A stretch of 64,000 bases of DNA from Halorhabdus sp. BNX81 (GTDB lineage: Archaea > Halobacteriota > Halobacteria > Halobacteriales > Haloarculaceae): assembly GCF_029229925.1 (NCBI RefSeq), contig NZ_CP107254.1, forward strand, positions 1,302,001 through 1,366,000. Direction: 5' to 3'. Position numbers and translations under genes: made by a program. Every line of letters begins with the position of its first letter. Position 1 is the stretch's first letter. Below the pieces are notes generated by a model, which was not told the DNA's origin, ran no database searches, and saw only the letters and a list, made by a program, of their open reading frames with translations. This document shows, piece by piece, positions 33,587-41,843 of the stretch.

Positions 33587-34297
33587 ATGCTATCCAATAC
33601 TGCGTTCGAGCGTGTCGAGACGGTACCGCTTTTCGTCGACCAGTTCGTCGCCTCCTGGGAGTCCGCGATCGAGTCGATCATCGCGGAACTCCCCGGGATC
33701 GTCGGTGCGATACTCATTCTGGTCATCGGAGTGCTGTTGGGACGAGCGCTCGGCAGAGTGGCCGAACGACTCGGTCGTCGGGCCGGGCTGACGGAACTGT
33801 TCGCCGACTCGGCGATCGAACCACTCTTCGGCGAAGACGGTACCATGGCAGGTGCAGTCGGCGTCGTCGTGCAGTACTATGTGATCGTCTTCGCCGCGTT
33901 CATCGCGGTCCGGTACGTCGGCTTTGCGATCCTCGAGGAGTGGCTCCGGGCACTGGTCGAGTACCTCCCGCGGGCGCTCGCCGGCGTCGGTATCCTCTTG
34001 GTCGGGATCGTCGTCGCGGAGTACGCTGCGACCCAGACGGCCGAATCCGAGGCAGTCCGGGGAAGCGAGTACGGCGCGTGGGTGACCGCCGCTGTCAGGG
34101 CCCTCCTGTATTTCTTCGTCGCGGTCATCGGGCTGGATATGCTCCGGATTAACCTCGATATCGTCTATCTCACTGTTGAAGGGCTGACCTCGGCGATCGG
34201 CCTCGGGATCACGGCCGCGATCGCGCTCGCTGTCGGCGTCGCCGTCGGCTACGCCGCCAAAGAATACGCCGAGGAGCGGCCGGGAAGCGACGGATAA
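33587..34297 (+). CDS. Membrane protein with conserved TM-helix repeat (MscS-related)
   Basis: A 236-residue protein with four to five helices. The GIVGAILILVIGVLLGRALG near residue 42 and IGLGITAAIALAVGVAVGYAAKEYAEE near 205 are the glycine-rich repeats of the PF05552-type conserved TM helix family, related to mechanosensitive channels. It lacks the MscS beta domain. A TATA-like TTAATA lies about 35 nt upstream. Osmotic function is plausible but inferred. Confidence 0.8.
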   Translation: MLSNTAFERVETVPLFVDQFVASWESAIESIIAELPGIVGAILILVIGVLLGRALGRVAERLGRRAGLTELFADSAIEPLFGEDGTMAGAVGVVVQYYVIVFAAFIAVRYVGFAILEEWLRALVEYLPRALAGVGILLVGIVVAEYAATQTAESEAVRGSEYGAWVTAAVRALLYFFVAVIGLDMLRINLDIVYLTVEGLTSAIGLGITAAIALAVGVAVGYAAKEYAEERPGSDG

Positions 34298-34341
34298 CCG
34301 GTTTGGCTACTCTTTCGGTCGGCTGTGGATACCTGTGTGGG

Positions 34342-35538
34342 CTATCCGAGGTGGAGGTCGGCAAAATCGAGGATTGCGTCCCAGTACCCCTGGTTCAGGG
34401 TGTGTTCCGTCTCACGGCGATACTGCGCCAGCGTGCCGACCGTTCCCGCCGTCACCTTGTCGTCGCCGTACAGTAATCCGTCGCCGACGAGGCCGTCTTC
34501 CCCCAGGAGGTCGTAGACGGGATCGGCCGCCCGAATCGAGTCGAGCGCGCGGCCGGGGTTCGTCCAGTAGTCCCGGGTACCTTCGGTGTCGAGTAACGGC
34601 CTCGGGGCGACTAGAGCCACCAGCAGGTGTTGATCGACCGGGAGTCGCTCCGGTCGACCGCCGAACGCGGGAAACAGGTCGTTAAACCAGTGCGGGAAGG
34701 CTTCCGTGATCGTCGCGATCGTTTCCTGGTCGTTGTCCCGGGCGGGCGTGACGCCGCCAGTCCCCGACTGGTGTGGGACCACCAGATCGATGCGTTCGTC
34801 GAACGCCCCCGCGAGGAGCGCGGCCTTGCCGAGCCGGGAATGGCCGATGACGGCGATCCCGTCGTCACGAACCCGGGGGTTCTCCAGCAGGGCGTCGACG
34901 CCCCGTCGGAGGCCCCACGCCCATGCAGCGATCGTGCCCCATCGTGTCGGTGCCGGTCCGGGCAGGTCGGCATAGTACGGCTGGATGCCTTCGGTCGGGT
35001 CGTCACGATCCGGATCAATATCAGCCGGGTGGAACGTGGCGAGGCCGTAGCCCCGCTCGATCAACTGTTCGACACACCAGTACTCGCTTGCCACACCACG
35101 GTCCTCAACGCCGAATTCGACGGCTGACTCGGTGATCGTTACCGCCGGATCGTCGATCATCGCGTGATTGCCGCCGTTGTTCAGACCCAGAAACACCGGA
35201 ACCGAATCTCGATCGGCCGGGGTAAACACGGCCAACTCGATCGTCGGTGCGTCGGCCGGGAGGCCGGTGAAACAAATCGTGCGTTCTTCGAGGATCGCCT
35301 GTCCGTCGAGCACCGCCGTCGACGGTTCCGTCTCGATCTCGATTGGCGGCGCGTCGGGGGCGTACCCGTAGACGTAGTGCTCGAACGCCTGCCGGATCTC
35401 CGGGCGACGGCGCGCGTCCCATTCACCGGCCGTTTCGACGGCCGTCCCGTCGAGGGCGACCAGTGGATCCGGAAGCGCCGACCGGGCGGGAATCGCCGAT
35501 GGAGTCGGAAAATCAGCGTGGGCAGTCGTCTGGTCCAT
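34342..35538 (-). CDS. Alpha/beta-hydrolase, CE15 glucuronoyl esterase-like
   Basis: A 398-residue enzyme. Nucleophile motif IAVIGHSRLGKAALLAGA (CE15 consensus G-x-S-R-x-G-K), PHQSGTGGVTPAR after it, FPHWFNDLFPAFGGR and LLVALVAPRPLLDTEGTRDYWTNP are the marks of 4-O-methyl-glucuronoyl methylesterases, which cut lignin-carbohydrate esters. The terminal His lies in ETEHTLNQGYWDAILDF. There is no signal peptide, so the enzyme is cytosolic and an intracellular sugar ester is the likelier substrate. It is convergent with the MscS-like gene. Confidence 0.85.
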   Translation of the reverse strand: MDQTTAHADFPTPSAIPARSALPDPLVALDGTAVETAGEWDARRRPEIRQAFEHYVYGYAPDAPPIEIETEPSTAVLDGQAILEERTICFTGLPADAPTIELAVFTPADRDSVPVFLGLNNGGNHAMIDDPAVTITESAVEFGVEDRGVASEYWCVEQLIERGYGLATFHPADIDPDRDDPTEGIQPYYADLPGPAPTRWGTIAAWAWGLRRGVDALLENPRVRDDGIAVIGHSRLGKAALLAGAFDERIDLVVPHQSGTGGVTPARDNDQETIATITEAFPHWFNDLFPAFGGRPERLPVDQHLLVALVAPRPLLDTEGTRDYWTNPGRALDSIRAADPVYDLLGEDGLVGDGLLYGDDKVTAGTVGTLAQYRRETEHTLNQGYWDAILDFADLHLG

Positions 35539-35568
35539 GCCGGCCGGGCGAACGCGGAGCGTGTAAAA

Positions 35569-36183
35569 CTATTCCTCGATCCGGAACGTCCGACGAGTGT
35601 CCCGTTCGCCGACGACTGCGTCGACCTCGACGAGACCCCGATCGGTGAAAATACGCTTCCAGTCGCGATGATAGAGCGGGATATCCTCGGAGACGTAGGT
35701 CACGTCGTGCTCGTCAGTTCCGTCGCGGTCCCCTTCGTTTTCGACAGTGATGAGGAGGTCGTCGGTGATTCTGACCAGTTCGTCAAACACCCACGCCGAT
35801 TCCGGGTGGATGTGCTGGAGCGTCTCGACGGCGAAGACGGCGTCGAATCGCCCGTCTGTCATGTCACCGATCACTGCTTCGATCATATCGTGGTGAAACG
35901 TTCCCCGCGTCGCGAGTTCGGGATACGTCTCCCTCATTACGTCGAACGCGTCGTCGTTGACCTCGATGCCAGTCAGATCGGTGTATCCGTGTTCCAGCAA
36001 ATGCGCGAGATGACGGCCCGAGCTACACCCGAGTTCGAGGATTGATGGGTCCGGCCCGAGGTACTGATCGAGAGTCTTCCGAATCGCCTCGCTCGTCTCG
36101 TTCGGGCCGTAGTACGCGTAATATTCGGGGGAGTACTCGCCGGACCGGTCGGCCCACTCACGACGAACGATGTCTGGATCCAC
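35569..36183 (-). CDS. Class I SAM-dependent methyltransferase
   Basis: A 204-residue methyltransferase. The SAM-binding motif ILELGCSSGRHLAHLLEHGY (about residues 49-68), TGIEVNDDAFDVM and FDAVFAVETLQHI are the canonical motifs I-IV. It begins DIVRREWADRSGEYSPEYYAYYGPNE, common in small-molecule or sugar methyltransferases. It lies 30 bp upstream of the CE15-like esterase on the same strand, so an operon is likely. Substrate unknown. Confidence 0.85.
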   Translation of the reverse strand: MDPDIVRREWADRSGEYSPEYYAYYGPNETSEAIRKTLDQYLGPDPSILELGCSSGRHLAHLLEHGYTDLTGIEVNDDAFDVMRETYPELATRGTFHHDMIEAVIGDMTDGRFDAVFAVETLQHIHPESAWVFDELVRITDDLLITVENEGDRDGTDEHDVTYVSEDIPLYHRDWKRIFTDRGLVEVDAVVGERDTRRTFRIEE

Positions 36184-36359
36184 ACCTCTATCTCGTGACC
36201 GGAACGTAAAGACCTACGGAACGACCGGTCGGCCGTTTCTCCTGGGCGGACGTTCCATGCCGTCGACGAGCGATAGCGGACCGTCGATCCGGACGGCCCA
36301 GCCCGGAACGGCGGCCCGGCCTGATTCCCTGTTGTGAACCCCATCGAGCCGGTCCTGTT

Positions 36360-36890
36360 TTAAGCGTTCTGTACGGTCTGATTTGCGGTTTCCGTGTCGG
36401 TGGGTGGCTCTCCGGGCCCGGGACACACCACTGAATACGTCACTGTGCGTGACGCCGATGTCTCCATCGATACGCTCTCGCCGTCGGCCCGAACCTCGAA
36501 GCTAACAGTGGCGGTGTGGGTCTCGTTCCGTCTCCCGGTACACGTCAACGACATCGGAACGGTGAATCGGTCACCGACAGTCAGCAGCTGCCCGTCAATC
36601 GACGGGACATCGACCGACAGGCCCCGACCGGCATGGGCAACTGCGGTAAGACTGATCTCGACGGGCTGTACGAACCGATTCTCCACGTTCACAAGCGTCT
36701 CTTCGGTATTCGGATCGACGGAAATCGTGCGGTCCGGATACGACAAGGCGAGATATGCATCCTCGTCGCCGACGACGTCAACGCTTACCGTCCGGTCAGC
36801 CGTCGTGGCCTCGTACCCAAGTGTGCTGGCAGAGAAGTACAGCCCCGCGATCACTGCGATTCCAGCGATCAGCCAGCGTGAATCACTCAT
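36360..36890 (-). CDS. Secreted/surface DUF1102-like protein (paralogue 1)
   Basis: A 176-residue protein with an N-terminal hydrophobic segment (residues 7-22, WLIAGIAVIAGLYFSAS) followed by TTADRTVSVDVVGDEDAYLALS, the start signature shared with the two genes at 37908 and 38604. The rest is beta-rich, with NVENRFVQPVEISL and two Cys. It overlaps the DUF7344 HTH gene by 8 bp, so it is in its operon. Membrane-anchored or exported. TasA/camelysin-like fold is suspected, not shown. Confidence 0.7.
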   Translation of the reverse strand: MSDSRWLIAGIAVIAGLYFSASTLGYEATTADRTVSVDVVGDEDAYLALSYPDRTISVDPNTEETLVNVENRFVQPVEISLTAVAHAGRGLSVDVPSIDGQLLTVGDRFTVPMSLTCTGRRNETHTATVSFEVRADGESVSMETSASRTVTYSVVCPGPGEPPTDTETANQTVQNA

Positions 36891-37482
36891 TGGCCACCTC
36901 CGGCGGTGCGCTGTTCACCCCGAGTCGCATTCGTCGTGACAGATGAAAGTGGGCGCTTGATGAGACGAGAAACACCACGATAAGGAACGCTGTCCAGGCC
37001 ACGGATGGAACCGTGGCGAACGGGCCGATGCCGAGCCACGATAACGCGATCACGACGCTACCGAGGACGCTTACGCTGAGATAGTAGGCGCTCCAGGGCA
37101 GCTCGTACCTGTCGACGAGTTCAAGGTAAATGTCCAGGCGCTGTGCAGCATCCGTCAGTGAGATATCACCCGTCCGTCGATCAAACTCGACCACACCCTT
37201 TTCGTCGAGTTTTGGCAGGTGAAACTGCTGTAACGATGTGTAGACGCTCTTTCGCTCCGATGACGTGACTTCGTTAGTCGTTCCGTGCTCCCAAGCTGCC
37301 ACCTGTTCGGCGACATCGCTTAACGTCGCGTCCTCCCCGTTCTGTTTGAGGTAGTGCAACGTATAGCGCCGCCGTCGGTTGCTAAGTACCTCGAAGGCTT
37401 CGTCGCGGGTAAATTCCGCGGCGTCTTCGTTAGTCGGTCCGATACTCGGTCCTGCCGTCTGTCTGTCCCCCGGTTTTGACAT
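36883..37482 (-). CDS. DUF7344-like HTH regulator with two membrane helices
   Basis: A 199-residue protein. Residues 25-115 form a winged helix: FTRDEAFEVLSNRRRRYTLHYL, DATLSDVAEQVAAWE, SVYTSLQQFHLPKLDEKGVVEFDRR. Two helices follow (about 130-150 and 158-178). Haloarchaeal DUF7344 proteins have this plan, a membrane-tethered regulator. It is first in an operon with a DUF1102-like gene and next to two more, so it likely controls that surface set. The upstream region 37483-37907 (425 bp) has a TATA-like TTTATATATTG (about 37543) and no gene I support. Confidence 0.8.
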   Translation of the reverse strand: MSKPGDRQTAGPSIGPTNEDAAEFTRDEAFEVLSNRRRRYTLHYLKQNGEDATLSDVAEQVAAWEHGTTNEVTSSERKSVYTSLQQFHLPKLDEKGVVEFDRRTGDISLTDAAQRLDIYLELVDRYELPWSAYYLSVSVLGSVVIALSWLGIGPFATVPSVAWTAFLIVVFLVSSSAHFHLSRRMRLGVNSAPPEVANE

Positions 37483-37907
37483 AGCGTTCCCACCCCCATC
37501 GATGTGATTCGCCTGCGATACAGGTCGACACTGTTTTGGTCAATATATAAAACTTAGTGATGGATTAATCGTTATCCGGTACTGCAGCAGCATACCCGCT
37601 TTGGGGATCGATGTTGGAGCGGCTGTGGTACAATCCGGAGTAACAGGGCTCGAACCGCCGTCTCGTCGCCATCAATCGACCATTTCGATCCGCCGGCAAC
37701 GCTTCAACGGGCGGTTGTCAGCCACAGGTAGCCATTGACCGAGTGGCCTTCAGTTCAATTCATCGTAGAACATTCTCGAACGGTCGTTGTCAAACCTTCA
37801 ACTGGCTTGATACAATGTGGGTGGGGCCACTATGCGAGAGCAAGCACGCTCACCATGACGGTTTGTCGTGTATCGCCTGGGGGTGGGCGTGTGGAGGGAG
37901 AAAAACC

Positions 37908-38543
37908 ATGGAACGACGAAAGTTTCTGATCGGAATGGGATCGCTCGCCGCCGGTTCGGCGGCTGCAATGGGGACGAGTGCGTTCACCAGCACATCCGCG
38001 AACCGACAGCTCTCCGTACAGGTGGCCAACGACGCGGCCGCGTACATGGGGTTGTCGGCCGTCGACGGGTCGCCGAACTCGGCGTACGTGAGCCAGGATG
38101 GATCGAACGGTGAACTCGCGATCGAGGTCGCCGATACGAGTGCAGGCGGCAGTGGGGTGAACCTCAACTCGCACACGCGCATTGATGATCTGTTCGAAGT
38201 CACGAATCAGGGCACTCAGCCTGTGTACGTGTTCGTCCGACTGACTGGCAATGGGTCGAAGACGAACGCGTACTTCTACGACTCCGATAACCCGAAGATG
38301 GCGCTCTCGCCGGATTACGGGAAACCCGGAGCGTACGCGGATCAGGGAGACGCCGACTCGCTCGGACCGAACCCCAAGGACATCAAACGGTCCGCGGCCA
38401 AACTCGAACCGGGGGAATCGATGGCCGTCGGGCTGGACGTCGAAGCGCTGGATACCGGGACGAAATTCGCCGCCGCGGGCGGGCTGCAGGTCAATGCCGT
38501 CGCCGAGAAGGACGCCGTCCCGGGACAAACGTATGATCCCTGA
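37908..38543 (+). CDS. DUF1102-like surface protein (paralogue 2), Tat-type leader
   Basis: A 211-residue protein starting MERRKFLIGMGSLAAGSAAAMG, a twin-Arg-like export leader, then SANRQLSVQVANDAAAYMGLSA as in its paralogues. LFEVTNQGTQPVYVFVRLTG in the middle and LEPGESMAVGLDVEALD near the end fit a beta-sandwich. A GGAGGG ribosome-binding site lies 10 nt before the ATG. The next gene is 60 bp downstream and paralogous. Exported, perhaps a fibre or envelope protein. No lipobox is visible. Confidence 0.78.
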   Translation: MERRKFLIGMGSLAAGSAAAMGTSAFTSTSANRQLSVQVANDAAAYMGLSAVDGSPNSAYVSQDGSNGELAIEVADTSAGGSGVNLNSHTRIDDLFEVTNQGTQPVYVFVRLTGNGSKTNAYFYDSDNPKMALSPDYGKPGAYADQGDADSLGPNPKDIKRSAAKLEPGESMAVGLDVEALDTGTKFAAAGGLQVNAVAEKDAVPGQTYDP

Positions 38544-38603
38544 GGCGGTGTCCGACACGGAGTGTACTGATCAGCAATCGAAGACAACCATAGATACCAA
38601 CGG

Positions 38604-39161
38604 ATGAAACGACGAAACCTACTCTCAGCACTCGGCGCGCTCGCCGCCGGTGGGGCTGTGGCAACCGGCACGGGGGCGTTCACCGCGACCACCGCGGATC
38701 GGCAGTTCTCGGTCTCCGTCGCGGGGGATTCGAACGCCTTCCTCGGTCTCAGCCCGACGTCCGGGCCCAACGGTGCGTATGCGGACGGAGCGGACGACGG
38801 CGAGCTCGAGTTGGACTTCACCGAGGACAACGAGAACATCGGCAGTGGAATCGCGGGGGGAAACGGCATCAATTCGAACTCGATCACCCACTTCGACGAC
38901 GTCTTCGAGGTCCAAAACCAGGGCACTCAGGAGGTCATCGTGTCGGTAACGCCGATCGGCTTCTTCGAAGCCGACAACGGCAACGCGATGTTCGTCCTGC
39001 TGGTGCCACCGGTTTGGGCATTCAACAAGTGGAATCTCACGAAAATGAAACTCGACGTTGGGGAGACTGCGAAGTTCGGTGTCATCGCTGCCAGTTCCAG
39101 TGAGTTCCCGCCGGGTCTCGCCATGAACGACGAGCTGACAATCACCGCGGAGGCACTCTGA
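38604..39161 (+). CDS. DUF1102-like surface protein (paralogue 3)
   Basis: A 185-residue protein with leader MKRRNLLSALGALAAGGAVATG, then TTADRQFSVSVAGDSNAFLGLS, FDDVFEVQNQGTQEVIVSV and KLDVGETAKFGVIA. It aligns along its length with the gene at 37908, a tandem duplication. A 45-residue gene starts 1 bp after its stop. Exported by Tat or Sec is inferred from the leader. Function unknown; by resemblance to TasA/camelysin-like proteins it could form fibres. Confidence 0.78.
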   Translation: MKRRNLLSALGALAAGGAVATGTGAFTATTADRQFSVSVAGDSNAFLGLSPTSGPNGAYADGADDGELELDFTEDNENIGSGIAGGNGINSNSITHFDDVFEVQNQGTQEVIVSVTPIGFFEADNGNAMFVLLVPPVWAFNKWNLTKMKLDVGETAKFGVIAASSSEFPPGLAMNDELTITAEAL

Positions 39162-39162
39162 C

Positions 39163-39300
39163 ATGACGGACGAACTATCCGTAGAGGCGTACTTCAGGGC
39201 GTCAGAACAGTACGATGCGGAAGACGTGACCGAGATCCCGGAGGATGTCCGTGAAGACATAAACGCAACACTGCGAGCGCTTGAGTCGAACGAAAACTGA
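39163..39300 (+). CDS. Small acidic protein coupled to DUF1102 genes
   Basis: A 45-residue protein, MTDELSVEAYFRASEQYDAED, then VTEIPEDVREDINATLRAL and a short tail. It starts 1 bp after the stop of the DUF1102-like gene, so it is translationally coupled. Acidic helices only; no known family. Bases 39301-39577 hold a 43-codon open frame from 39304 that I do not trust and the promoter of the MoaD gene. Confidence 0.55.
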   Translation: MTDELSVEAYFRASEQYDAEDVTEIPEDVREDINATLRALESNEN

Positions 39301-39577
39301 CGGATGGCAGTGCAAGTCGGGTATGCGGCCCGGCTCCACTGTTCGATCGATGGTGGGGCTGTCGTAGTTGGCGAAGGGATGATGAACCCGTTCGTCTTGG
39401 GGGCCAGCCGAACCGTCGCTCAGTTGGGGGACTGAGTAATCGGCTACAGTGGCCCGAACGAGCGGATTTTTGCCTCCAGATAGAGTGACTGTAACAGACG
39501 TCTAGTTGTGGCTTTCGGCTGCGTGTACGCTCGAATCGCCGGAACGTTCATTTCTCCCGGTGGTCTTACGGTCGGAT

Positions 39578-39856
39578 ATGCAGGTGTCTTGGAAGTTGTT
39601 CGCGACGCTGCGGGAGGCTGCTGGGGAATCCGAGATTGAGATTGAGATTGCCGACAGCGCGACGGTCGCCGACGCACTCGAGGTGCTTCTCGCCAAGCAT
39701 CCCGTTGTCGAGACCGAAGCGGTCGATGGCGATGAACTCTATTCCCATATTAGCGTCGTCCACGATGGGGTCCGCGTCGAGGAGCCACTGACATCAGACC
39801 GAGAGGTCTCCGTAAACGACGAACTCGCGCTGTTGCCCCCGCTAAGCGGCGGATGA
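39578..39856 (+). CDS. Ubiquitin-like MoaD/SAMP1-type sulfur carrier
   Basis: A 92-residue beta-grasp protein ending LLPPLSGG. The C-terminal GG is activated by the E1-like UbaA; such proteins act as MoaD in molybdopterin synthase (with MoaE) and, in haloarchaea, as SAMP protein modifiers. SWKLFATLREAAGESEIEIEI matches MoaD. MoaC follows at 39931 and the MoaE fusion lies at 61.5 kb, so a role in molybdenum cofactor synthesis is favoured. A SAMP1-like dual role is known for the family. Confidence 0.88.
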   Translation: MQVSWKLFATLREAAGESEIEIEIADSATVADALEVLLAKHPVVETEAVDGDELYSHISVVHDGVRVEEPLTSDREVSVNDELALLPPLSGG

Positions 39857-39930
39857 GGACGGGAGCATCGCCGGGCGGCAATCAATGTGGCTCCGGAACC
39901 TACAATATTCCAGCGACCGATTCGTGCAGC

Positions 39931-40416
39931 ATGACCGAAGCGTTCACGCACGTCGACGATGGAGCCGCCGATATGGTGGACGTCGGCGACAAACCCGCTT
40001 CCAAGCGTCGGGCGGTCGCTGAAGGCGAGATCGCACTGACCCCTTCGACTATCGAAGCGATCCGTGCGGACGAGATCGGCAAGGGGAACGTCCTCGCGAC
40101 CGCACGCGTCGGGGCGATCCAGGCCGTCAAGCACACCTGGGAGACAATCCCGCTGTGCCACCAGATTCCGATCACGAACGTGACAACGGACTTCACTGTC
40201 GGCGAGGACGCGGTACAACTCCGGGTAACTGTCGAGACGATCGGGCAGACTGGGTGTGAGATGGAGGCCCTAGAGGGCGTCACCACGGGTCTGAACGTCG
40301 TCTGGGACATGGTCAAGGCCGCTGAAAAGGACGACGACGGATCCTATCCTGAGACGGCGATCCGAGACGTAACTGTTGTCGAAAAGACAGTCCAACAAGC
40401 AAGTGAGTCAGAGTAA
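39931..40416 (+). CDS. moaC: Cyclic pyranopterin monophosphate synthase MoaC
   Basis: A 161-residue MoaC, which closes the cyclic phosphate ring in the first step of molybdopterin synthesis. Signature residues: MVDVGDKPASKRRAVAEG, KHTWETIPLCHQIPI (conserved His, Cys) and TGCEMEALEGVTTGLNVVWDMVKAAEKD (Glu-Met-Glu and Lys). ATG 39931 gives the family start TEAFTHVDDGA. Cofactor made here serves NarG at 44.6 kb. 74 bp after the MoaD gene. Confidence 0.95.
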   Translation: MTEAFTHVDDGAADMVDVGDKPASKRRAVAEGEIALTPSTIEAIRADEIGKGNVLATARVGAIQAVKHTWETIPLCHQIPITNVTTDFTVGEDAVQLRVTVETIGQTGCEMEALEGVTTGLNVVWDMVKAAEKDDDGSYPETAIRDVTVVEKTVQQASESE

Positions 40417-40567
40417 CCAGTATTGGGGTTGATCGCTGCGCCAGGATGGCAGATTCCTTGTGAGGTCACCAGCGCGTCGAGAACTGTCCCTGTCCGAGGC
40501 GACAGTCCACGATGTGGCGAAGATGTTCGCTGCAAGGTCTTTCACGATGAGTCCCGTGGCTTCGTCC

Positions 40568-40900
40568 ATGTCGGGAGCGACGGGAGATGATACAGCGGTC
40601 GATCCGGACGTGATTGCCCGCCGGGTTCGTGATCGTGCCGAGCAGACGAAACGCCGAGAAGTTGCCGTCGCGACCGCAAAACTCGACGGACGCTATCACG
40701 AAGAACTGGAAGCGCTCAGTGAGCAATTAACCGGCCGGCTTCTCGCGGGGCCGCTGGCCGCACTCGAAGTGGCCGCCGAACGTGACGACCAGGCACTCGC
40801 AGGGGACGTAGCGACGTTGTTCGGTGTCGACCGCTGTGCGGAAACAATGGAGGCGACTGGTGACGACATCCAAAAGCGGGTCACATCACTCGAGCATTAA
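40568..40900 (+). CDS. Stand-alone glutamyl-tRNA reductase dimerisation domain
   Basis: About 110 residues from ATG 40568 (in-frame alternatives 40547 and 40460). The stretch IARRVRDRAEQTKRREVAVA, LDGRYHEELEALSEQLTGRLLAGPLAAL resembles the C-terminal helical dimerisation domain of glutamyl-tRNA reductase (HemA), which in the full enzyme follows catalytic and NADP domains absent here. It may be a truncated duplicate or a HemA-binding regulator of tetrapyrrole synthesis. Acidic, no Cys in the active-site sense. It lies between moaC and narO. Confidence 0.6.
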   Translation: MSGATGDDTAVDPDVIARRVRDRAEQTKRREVAVATAKLDGRYHEELEALSEQLTGRLLAGPLAALEVAAERDDQALAGDVATLFGVDRCAETMEATGDDIQKRVTSLEH

Positions 40901-40919
40901 GTATCGCAGTGTCGCGTGG

Positions 40920-41606
40920 TTATTGTCCGTGACTTGATTGGATGGTCGTGTCGGACTGGTTATTTGACCCGTCCAGGAACCCTTCCAGGAGATTGCGTTG
41001 GGCGGCCGCCAGATGTTCGGTGAACGTCGGCGTCGCGACGTCAAGTTCCGTTGCGACCGCTTCAGCAGTGGCGTTCCGTGGATATTCGAAGTAACCCATT
41101 TCGTGTGCAGTCTCTAAGACTTCCCGTTGGCGGGCCGTCAATTCGCCAGGATCAGTGACCCACAGCGGCCCCGATTCGCTCTCCGGCGGGGCTCGGACGA
41201 GTGTTCCCACCTGGACGCCATCACGGGATTCTCGAAGTGTTGAGACAATGGCTCTGATGCCATCGAGATCGGCGGCAAGGACGGTCACGAACAGCGTTCC
41301 GTCGACGACTTGTACGTCTCGAACGGTACAGCCTTCTCGCTCGATACATTCACAAGCACAGCCCTGGCCATGGGATCGCGCCAGCCGATAGATCGTCCGG
41401 CGATCATCCTGAAAGATCGCTGTGGCGTCACCCAGCGTGTCCGGACAATCGCCCTCGCGGACAGTGAACTCGTCGTGGACCCGCCCATCCTCGTCCGGGA
41501 CGGCGCTCCGTGACACCGATGCCACTGGTCCACAGTCCCGGGACACAGCCGCGACGTCACACTGGGGTGGTTCCTCGATGACGAGTTTCGCCCGAATACC
41601 CTCCAT
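40920..41606 (-). CDS. NarO/DmsR-like HTH regulator with Cys cluster motif
   Basis: A 228-residue Bat-family regulator. Residues 1-145 hold a sensor with Cys16, Cys25, and the motif C-A-C-x7-C (in GQGCACECIEREGC), which fits the C-x-C-x7-C arrangement of Haloferax NarO and may bind an Fe-S cluster as an oxygen sensor. The C-terminal HTH_10 domain is LTARQREVLETAHEMGYFEYPR, then ATELDVATPTFTEHLAAAQRN. It is divergent from the nar operon. NarO activates denitrification genes at low oxygen; that role is inferred here. The start is ATG 41606. Confidence 0.88.
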   Translation of the reverse strand: MEGIRAKLVIEEPPQCDVAAVSRDCGPVASVSRSAVPDEDGRVHDEFTVREGDCPDTLGDATAIFQDDRRTIYRLARSHGQGCACECIEREGCTVRDVQVVDGTLFVTVLAADLDGIRAIVSTLRESRDGVQVGTLVRAPPESESGPLWVTDPGELTARQREVLETAHEMGYFEYPRNATAEAVATELDVATPTFTEHLAAAQRNLLEGFLDGSNNQSDTTIQSSHGQ

Positions 41607-41644
41607 TGGTGTACATACGGGCGGTGGATCCGTAACCTGTTTGG

Positions 41645-41660
41645 GCCGAACTGGTTCGGC
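41645..41660. promoter_or_regulatory. Perfect palindrome GCCGAAC-TG-GTTCGGC between narO and nar operon
   Basis: A 16-bp perfect inverted repeat, 39 bp upstream of the narO start codon and about 36 bp upstream of the nar TATA box. Its core GAAC-N2-GTTC recurs in the nirK, DUF2249 and radical SAM promoter regions. Likely NarO binding site, with autoregulation of narO. Confidence 0.6.
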
Positions 41661-41695
41661 TCTGCTCCCGCAGAGAGACTTAAAGGTCGTCCCGA

Positions 41696-41705
41696 ATATA
41701 TTTTA
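41696..41705 (+). promoter_or_regulatory. TATA box of the nar operon, and downstream palindrome
   Basis: ATATATTTTA is the clearest TATA box in the region, giving transcription from about 41727 and a leader of about 115 nt before ATG 41844. A second palindrome, CCCTCA-GCGT-TGAGGG (41725-41740), sits at the predicted start and may form an RNA hairpin. It is not of the GAAC-N2-GTTC type. Confidence 0.55.
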
Positions 41706-41843
41706 CAAACTTTCAACATAAAACCCCTCAGCGTTGAGGGTCTGCCTCTTTGGAGAGTGCCTATCATTATCTAGGGGACCGGCGTCTTCACCCGGCCAAC
41801 CCCGGTGGTCGGCCGTGGGACGCGTCAGTACACAGTGATCACT

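Noticed and set aside
39304-39435. 43-codon ORF after the DUF1102 genes
   Set aside because: No recognisable family, no promoter or ribosome site, odd composition; left as non-coding.
41725-41740. Palindrome CCCTCA-GCGT-TGAGGG as a NarO site
   Set aside because: It is unlike the sites at nirK and DUF2249 and lies at the predicted transcription start, so an RNA hairpin is more likely; the GAAC-N2-GTTC site is preferred.
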